The notes under the pieces were generated by a model, which saw nothing but the letters and a program-made list of their open reading frames with translations, was not told the origin of the DNA and did not search any database. A stretch of 5,939 nt of DNA from Candidatus Aenigmatarchaeota archaeon. Lineage in GTDB: Archaea > Aenigmatarchaeota > Aenigmatarchaeia > QMZS01. A program made the translations under genes and the position numbers. Positions within the stretch are counted from its first letter, which is position 1. The number at the start of each line of letters is the position of its first letter. Location of the stretch: assembly GCA_003663295.1 (NCBI GenBank), contig QMZS01000060.1, positions 1 through 5,939 of the forward strand. The letters run 5' to 3'. Of the stretch, positions 1 to 4,300 are shown piece by piece.

Positions 1-1
1 C

Positions 2-37
2 ATTATAGTTATGGCAAATCTTGTTGGTTTCTTTTAA
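2..37 (+). CDS. Possible C-terminal end of an upstream gene (partial)
   Basis: The frame starting at base 2 reads IIVMANLVGFF and stops at TAA 35-37. This hydrophobic tail would suit the end of a membrane protein. The frame starting at base 1 is also open, ends at TGA 40-42 and overlaps the ATG at 39 in an ATGA arrangement typical of coupled genes. Too little sequence is present to choose between them or to name a product. Either way, an upstream same-strand gene ending within about 55 bp of the pilin-like gene is plausible, which would suggest co-transcription. Confidence 0.25.
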   Translation: MIVMANLVGFF

Positions 38-89
38 AATGATGAAAAATAAAGTTTGTAATTATGAATCTGAAAAGAGAATAAAATTG

Positions 90-590
90 ATGGTTACAAA
101 CTTTAAAGGACAGGTAAATATTTATTTTATTATCAGTACTATTTTGTTCGTCTCTCTTTCAATTTATTTAATTTCGATTATTATAGAAATATATCCAACA
201 CATCAAAATGATATATCTTCTGATGTTTGGTATTCTAAAGCATATTCAGTTTCTGAATTATTAATAAAAGATTCTGGTTATCCAAAAGACTGGGATGAAA
301 CTAATTTTGAAAGAATCGGGCTTGCTTCTGAACCTTACTCTTTAAATTCAACAAAAATTAATGAATTTGAGAAAATATGTAATTCAACAACAAACTTAAC
401 AAAAATTCAAAAATTTAGAGATTCTTTTGGATTGGAGAATAATAATTTGGTTGTTGAAATTAATTATTTAAACAATACAAATATAATAAAATGTAAGCCT
501 ACGGGTGAAAAAGTTGGTGCAACAGCGCGTATAAAAAGAATTGCAACTCTAAATAATAAATTTGTAGAAGTGATTGTTTATGTCGGGTAA
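90..590 (+). CDS. Archaeal type IV pilin-like (minor pilin) protein
   Basis: This is a probable secreted pilin-like subunit of 166 residues from ATG 90. The N-terminus MVTNFKG|QVN followed by a single hydrophobic helix (about residues 11-34) matches an archaeal class III prepilin leader, cut after Gly7 by a prepilin peptidase so that the helix can pack into a filament or stay in the membrane. The canonical Glu at +5 is absent. The soluble part has the pattern SGYPKDW (62-68), IGLA (76-79), a Leu/Lys helix, then FGL (113-115) and hydrophobic strands, an arrangement I recall from small pilin-like proteins of DPANN archaea. Cys97 and Cys135 could form a disulfide, and four N-X-S/T sequons (N86, N98, N102, N128) suit an extracellular protein. 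In-frame starts at TTG 21, ATG 39 and ATG 42 would give leaders of 24-30 residues. I prefer ATG 90 because of the short leader, although it has only a weak GAG about 10 nt upstream. Role in a pilus versus a surface complex is undetermined. Confidence 0.7.
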   Translation: MVTNFKGQVNIYFIISTILFVSLSIYLISIIIEIYPTHQNDISSDVWYSKAYSVSELLIKDSGYPKDWDETNFERIGLASEPYSLNSTKINEFEKICNSTTNLTKIQKFRDSFGLENNNLVVEINYLNNTNIIKCKPTGEKVGATARIKRIATLNNKFVEVIVYVG

Positions 591-614
591 AAGATTTATT
601 TTGACAACTGAAGT

Positions 615-655
615 TTAGTTAAACTAAGTGATAATTTATAAATTAGTTGAGCTAA
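615..655 (+). promoter_or_regulatory. Paired 13-bp palindromic sites flanking a TATA-like box
   Basis: TTAGTTAAACTAA lies at 615-627 and TTAGTTGAGCTAA at 643-655, identical at 11 of 13 positions and 28 bp apart start to start. The first is a perfect inverted repeat around a central A; the second has five of six arm pairs intact. They lie on either side of TTTATAAA (635-642). Paired dyads around a TATA box are the usual geometry of archaeal operators bound by a dimeric regulator, so a binding site controlling the archaeosortase gene is the simplest reading. Regulator unknown; inference from sequence shape in an AT-rich gap. Confidence 0.35.
635..642 (+). promoter_or_regulatory. TATA-like box for the archaeosortase gene
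   Basis: TTTATAAA matches the archaeal TATA consensus and lies 25-32 nt upstream of the ATG at 667. This would place transcription initiation at or very near that ATG and give a leaderless message. It supports 667 as the start over the upstream in-frame GTG 628 and ATG 655, since 628 would precede the box. AT-rich background makes chance matches common. Confidence 0.4.
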
Positions 656-666
656 TGGAATTTATT

Positions 667-1137
667 ATGAACAATGAGGAAAAATTAATTTTGAGAGCAA
701 TTCTTTTGATAATTCCTTTAATCTTTCTCTCCTCTTTTCATTTTGAACTTCAAGTTTTTCACCAGGTTTTTTTTTCACATGTTATCTGGTTTTTGGAGTT
801 ATTTGGTATCAAATCTCAAGTTCAGGGATATCAAATAATAACAAAAAATTTCTCGTCAATAATAACTTTTGACTGCACCGGATGGAAACAGTTTTATATT
901 TTTTGCACCTTAATATTCTTACCTTTAAGAATTAAACTTTCAAGCAGACTTAAAGGTTTATTATTTCTAATTCCTTTATATTTTTATAACATTTTTAGAG
1001 TGATTATTACAATTTATATTAGTTCCATTTCTTATTCCTGGTTTAAACCAGTTCATTATTTCTTATGGAATTTTTTGTTCCTTGCCCTGATCTTTATTTT
1101 CTGGTTTTTTTGGTATCAACACATGAAAAAGAATTAA
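667..1137 (+). CDS. Archaeosortase/exosortase-family transmembrane cysteine protease
   Basis: This is a predicted integral-membrane protein-sorting enzyme of 156 residues from ATG 667. Families of this type cleave a C-terminal sorting signal on exported proteins and, in the characterised haloarchaeal ArtA case, are linked to lipid anchoring of surface glycoproteins. The visible signature is FDCTGWK with the candidate nucleophile Cys70, NIFR with Arg111, and PVHYFLW with His130, in family order and each at the edge of a hydrophobic segment. Hydrophobic stretches fall at about 7-23, 30-46, 74-87, 97-120 and 133-150, and the tail is basic (HMKKN). It is much shorter than many exosortases and amounts to little more than the catalytic core. 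In-frame starts at GTG 628 and ATG 655 would add 13 or 4 residues. ATG 667 is preferred because of the TATA-like box at 635-642. It stands between a pilin-like gene and a giant exported protein, its most likely substrate. The subfamily cannot be assigned without the substrate's sorting motif. Confidence 0.85.
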   Translation: MNNEEKLILRAILLIIPLIFLSSFHFELQVFHQVFFSHVIWFLELFGIKSQVQGYQIITKNFSSIITFDCTGWKQFYIFCTLIFLPLRIKLSSRLKGLLFLIPLYFYNIFRVIITIYISSISYSWFKPVHYFLWNFLFLALIFIFWFFWYQHMKKN

Positions 1138-1142
1138 TTACA

Positions 1143-1158
1143 AATTATCCAGATAATT
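1143..1158 (+). repeat. Short inverted repeat in the intergenic gap
   Basis: AATTATCCAGATAATT forms a 6-bp dyad (AATTAT / ATAATT) around CCAG, just after the archaeosortase stop. No T-run follows, so it does not look like a terminator. It could be a protein-binding dyad or a chance feature of AT-rich DNA. The rest of the 1138-1230 gap is A-rich, with only the TATA-like element near 1201. Confidence 0.2.
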
Positions 1159-1200
1159 CTAGAAAAATCAAAATAAAAAATTCTCAAAAATGTTGGCAAT

Positions 1201-1208
1201 TATAATTA
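1201..1208 (+). promoter_or_regulatory. TATA-like box for the giant surface-protein gene
   Basis: TATAATTA lies 23-30 nt upstream of ATG 1231, the spacing expected for archaeal initiation at the start codon itself (leaderless mRNA). No Shine-Dalgarno precedes the ATG. The match to consensus is only moderate and the surrounding gap is AT-rich. Confidence 0.3.
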
Positions 1209-1230
1209 AAAACAAAATAACAGAAAAATT

Positions 1231-1317
1231 ATGAGGAGGCATTATTTTAGTCAAAAACAGGCTTTATTAATATGTTTTACATTAAGTTTTTTTCTTCTTC
1301 CAGCAATATCATTAGCA
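1231..1317 (+). other. Sec signal peptide of the giant protein
   Basis: Residues 1-29 have three basic residues near the start (Arg2, Arg3, Lys9), a 16-residue hydrophobic core and a small-residue cleavage context S-L-A before Thr30. The following LAT-C resembles a lipobox, but Thr at -1 is not canonical, so cleavage by an ordinary signal peptidase is favoured over lipoprotein processing. Confidence 0.75.
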
Positions 1318-4300
1318 ACATGCTGTACTGAGTTACTATCTTCTTGTCCATATGGAAATGTGGATGGCAATAGTTGTAATAATGTTAGTATCGGATCTTA
1401 TTGTGAAGGTGATGGTGAATGCGGAACAGATAATAATGCAAATAATTGTAATGTATGGGATTGGTACAAGCGGGTATGTTGTGATAATGGTGTTAGTTGT
1501 TCTGTAGATGGAGATTGTTGTTCAGGCAATTGCGTGGATGGTTATTGCTGTGATTCTGCCTGCAATGGTGCTTGTGAAGCCTGCAATGTAGCGGGACATG
1601 AAGGAACTTGCACAGATGATCATTCTTTATGTAGTGGAACAATTTCTTCCTGCTATTGTAGTGGTGGAGTTTGCCAACCTTGTACTGACCCAGGAGGTTG
1701 CAGTTATGCAACTTGTATAGGTCATACTTGCGGAACTGCAGATTATGGGACATCTCATGAATGCAATTCAGCTTGGAAATGTTCTACATCTACAGGGGAT
1801 GGTAACTACGGAGTTGGAAGCGGAAATTACAAATGCCAAGGATATTGCGATGGGTCTGGGAATTGTGATTACGCTGGAAACTGCTATAATTGCAATGACG
1901 ATAATTATTATTATTGCGAAACAGGAAATAATAAATATTACCAGGATTATGATTGCTCTGGTGGAACTTGTGTAAAAGACACTCCTTCTTTTCGAAAAGA
2001 TTGTGATGATTATGACGATGATAATTGTTGGTTAGTTTGTGATACTGGAACTGGAGATATAGATAGGTGGTGTGATGATTGGTATTGCAATAGTGGAACA
2101 TGTAAAGATTCTGGAAATAACTGGCTCAGAGATAATCCTTATAGTGATTGTTCAGATACAGCAAGTGATAATGATGGAGGAGATAAACCAAAGACATCAG
2201 GAACTTGCACAGATTATGAACTCTGTACCTCTGGAGATACTTCCTGTCCCTCCACAGATTATCCAGATAATTGTGCCTCTACAACACATTTAGAAGAATA
2301 TTATCCTTACTCCAATGATTGCACTTCAAAAGATTATTATTGCAGTGATTTTGAAGTTGCAGCAACAGACTCCTATGGAGATGATCCTACCTACACAGAA
2401 ACTTGCTATGGTGGAATAGGGGCTTCTTGTTCTTCTAACCAATTTGTAACCTCTTCTCAAAGTGATTTTACAGATCACTGTACCGGAACTTGCGGAACAG
2501 GGATAGATTCTTGTTATTTTATAGAATACTATCCTGCTGATTCAGGAGATGCTTGCTCAGGGAATGATTACTGCAAACCAAAAAATTATGATGCAGATCA
2601 TGAAAGCAACACTTGCAATGCATGTGGATTAAATTGGAATCTTGATTGTTCCTTTGGGGATTGCTCTCCTTCTGAATCTTCAAGCAAAGAGGTCGGTACA
2701 ACTTACACTTATAATTACTGTTGTGGGGATGATGCAAGTGAATATGCAATAACTTGTTCCTGTAACTTAAATTCCTGTTCTTCTGACAGCACAGATGCCT
2801 GCTGCGCAAATTCAGATGATTGTGTCTGGGCAGGTGGGTGTTATTTAAATGGAAATACTACCGACATAGATTCTGATGGAATAGATGAATATTGTAAAGG
2901 TAATGAAAATAAATGGTATGCCTATCCAAATATTACTTCAATTTCTATAGATAAATCCCCAATAGACAGAGATGATGAAGTAGATAAATTTACACCTGAC
3001 ACTGAAATAAAAATTACAGCAGAAATTTATGATCAAGATAATAACGACAGGGATAAAGTTTATATAACTATTTACGAACCAGATGGAGTAACAATTGCAA
3101 AAGACCAAAGTGGAACATCTATAAATTCAAAACTTATGATCTGTTCTGATACAAATTCAAATCATTGGAGTTGCTATTATAATTACAACCCAGAAGATGG
3201 TTCTCCTATTAGAGATTATGATGTAAAAATAAAAGCTGTTGATAACGAGGGTTTGGAAGATACAAAAACAGAAAGTAATTTATTTAAAGTTGAAGATATT
3301 TATTTAACTAATATGAATCACTATGGAACAACAAAAGATTTGCACATAACAGGAACAGCAAAATATACAACTTATGATACTACAGTCTCCGGGGCAAATG
3401 TAAAATGCTATGCTGAAGACAAAATTTGTTCAACAACCACAGATGGTGGTGGAAACTTTGATTGTAATATAGGGGAACTAAACAAAAATTTTGCACAGTA
3501 TAATACAATAAAAACAAACACTTTTATCTGCGAGGTTATGGATATTTATAATATTGCGGGTAGTAGGACTTATAATATAACTATCGGATTGCGGGCTACA
3601 ACTCACACCTGGAATGACACAACCCTTTATCATGATGAAACAGTAAGTTTTAATGTTACTTTTAAAAATGTTGGGGATTTAACTTTTGCAATGGATGACT
3701 TATATTGGGAAATCAGTTCTGAAAATGGAACCAACCCGGAAATAAACGAAGATTGTCATAACACAGGCTGGGTAGATGCATGTGGATATTTAGGGAAATA
3801 TGAAGGAGATCCGCATAATTCTTGTGGATGTTATATTCAGTTTGACCAAAACTTAGTTCCTGGAAACACAGTTACTTATTCTGGTTCCTGGAAAGCAAAA
3901 TATCATGAATTTGGAGATTATAATTTTAGTGTTTGGGTAGAGTTTCCAGATAATGAAACTGGTTTTACAAATATCGTTGCCGGACAAAAAATAAAGACAA
4001 TTAAAATATTAGATAAATCGCCAGTAAATCTAACCTTTATGTTTGCTTTGCCTTCCCCTGTTGATAGAGATAAAGAAACATCCAAGACAAATGATAATAT
4101 TACAATAAGAGTCAATGCAACTGATTATGTTGATGGAGTTCTTGGCGATAATGATGAATTAGAGCAATATTCTACAATTTGGGTGAAAAGTGATCAAAAC
4201 AATAATTGGATGATCTGCGAAAATGTAACAATGAACCAGATTCCTTATCATAATGCATATTATTACGGGAACTGCACTTGGAACCCACCTAATGATATGT

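Larger units (their letters stand above)
1321..2895 (+). other. Cysteine-rich N-terminal region (residues 31-555)
   Basis: I count 71 Cys in 525 residues (about 13.5%), spaced mainly as CC, C-x2-C, C-x3-C and C-x4-C. It splits into a denser first part (31 to about 245: 37 Cys, small modules like CCSGNC and CSGGTC) and a sparser, Asp/Tyr/Ser-rich second part (about 250-555). Positive charge is scarce and Asp/Asn are abundant. The pattern suggests many small disulfide knots in an extended stalk or head. Cytoplasmic metal binding is unlikely given the signal peptide. Confidence 0.8.

Noticed and set aside
594..601. T-rich TTATTTTG after the pilin-like stop as a transcription terminator
   Set aside because: The run is short and interrupted, indistinguishable from background in this AT-rich sequence.
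1321..1326. Lipobox / lipoprotein reading of LAT-CC at the end of the signal peptide
   Set aside because: Thr at -1 is not a normal lipobox residue, and Cys is so frequent afterwards that one after the cleavage site carries little weight.
1144..2272. Exact 15-bp match ATTATCCAGATAATT at 1144-1158 and 2258-2272
   Set aside because: The second copy encodes ordinary residues (D-Y-P-D-N) of the Cys-rich region. A single AT-rich palindromic 15-mer shared this way is most likely coincidence.
1493..2809. Several short open frames in other frames or on the minus strand within the Cys-rich region
   Set aside because: They lie wholly inside the uninterrupted 1231-5939 frame and translate to low-complexity His/Asn/Leu- or Ile/Met-rich peptides, typical shadows of Cys/Asp/Asn-rich coding DNA.
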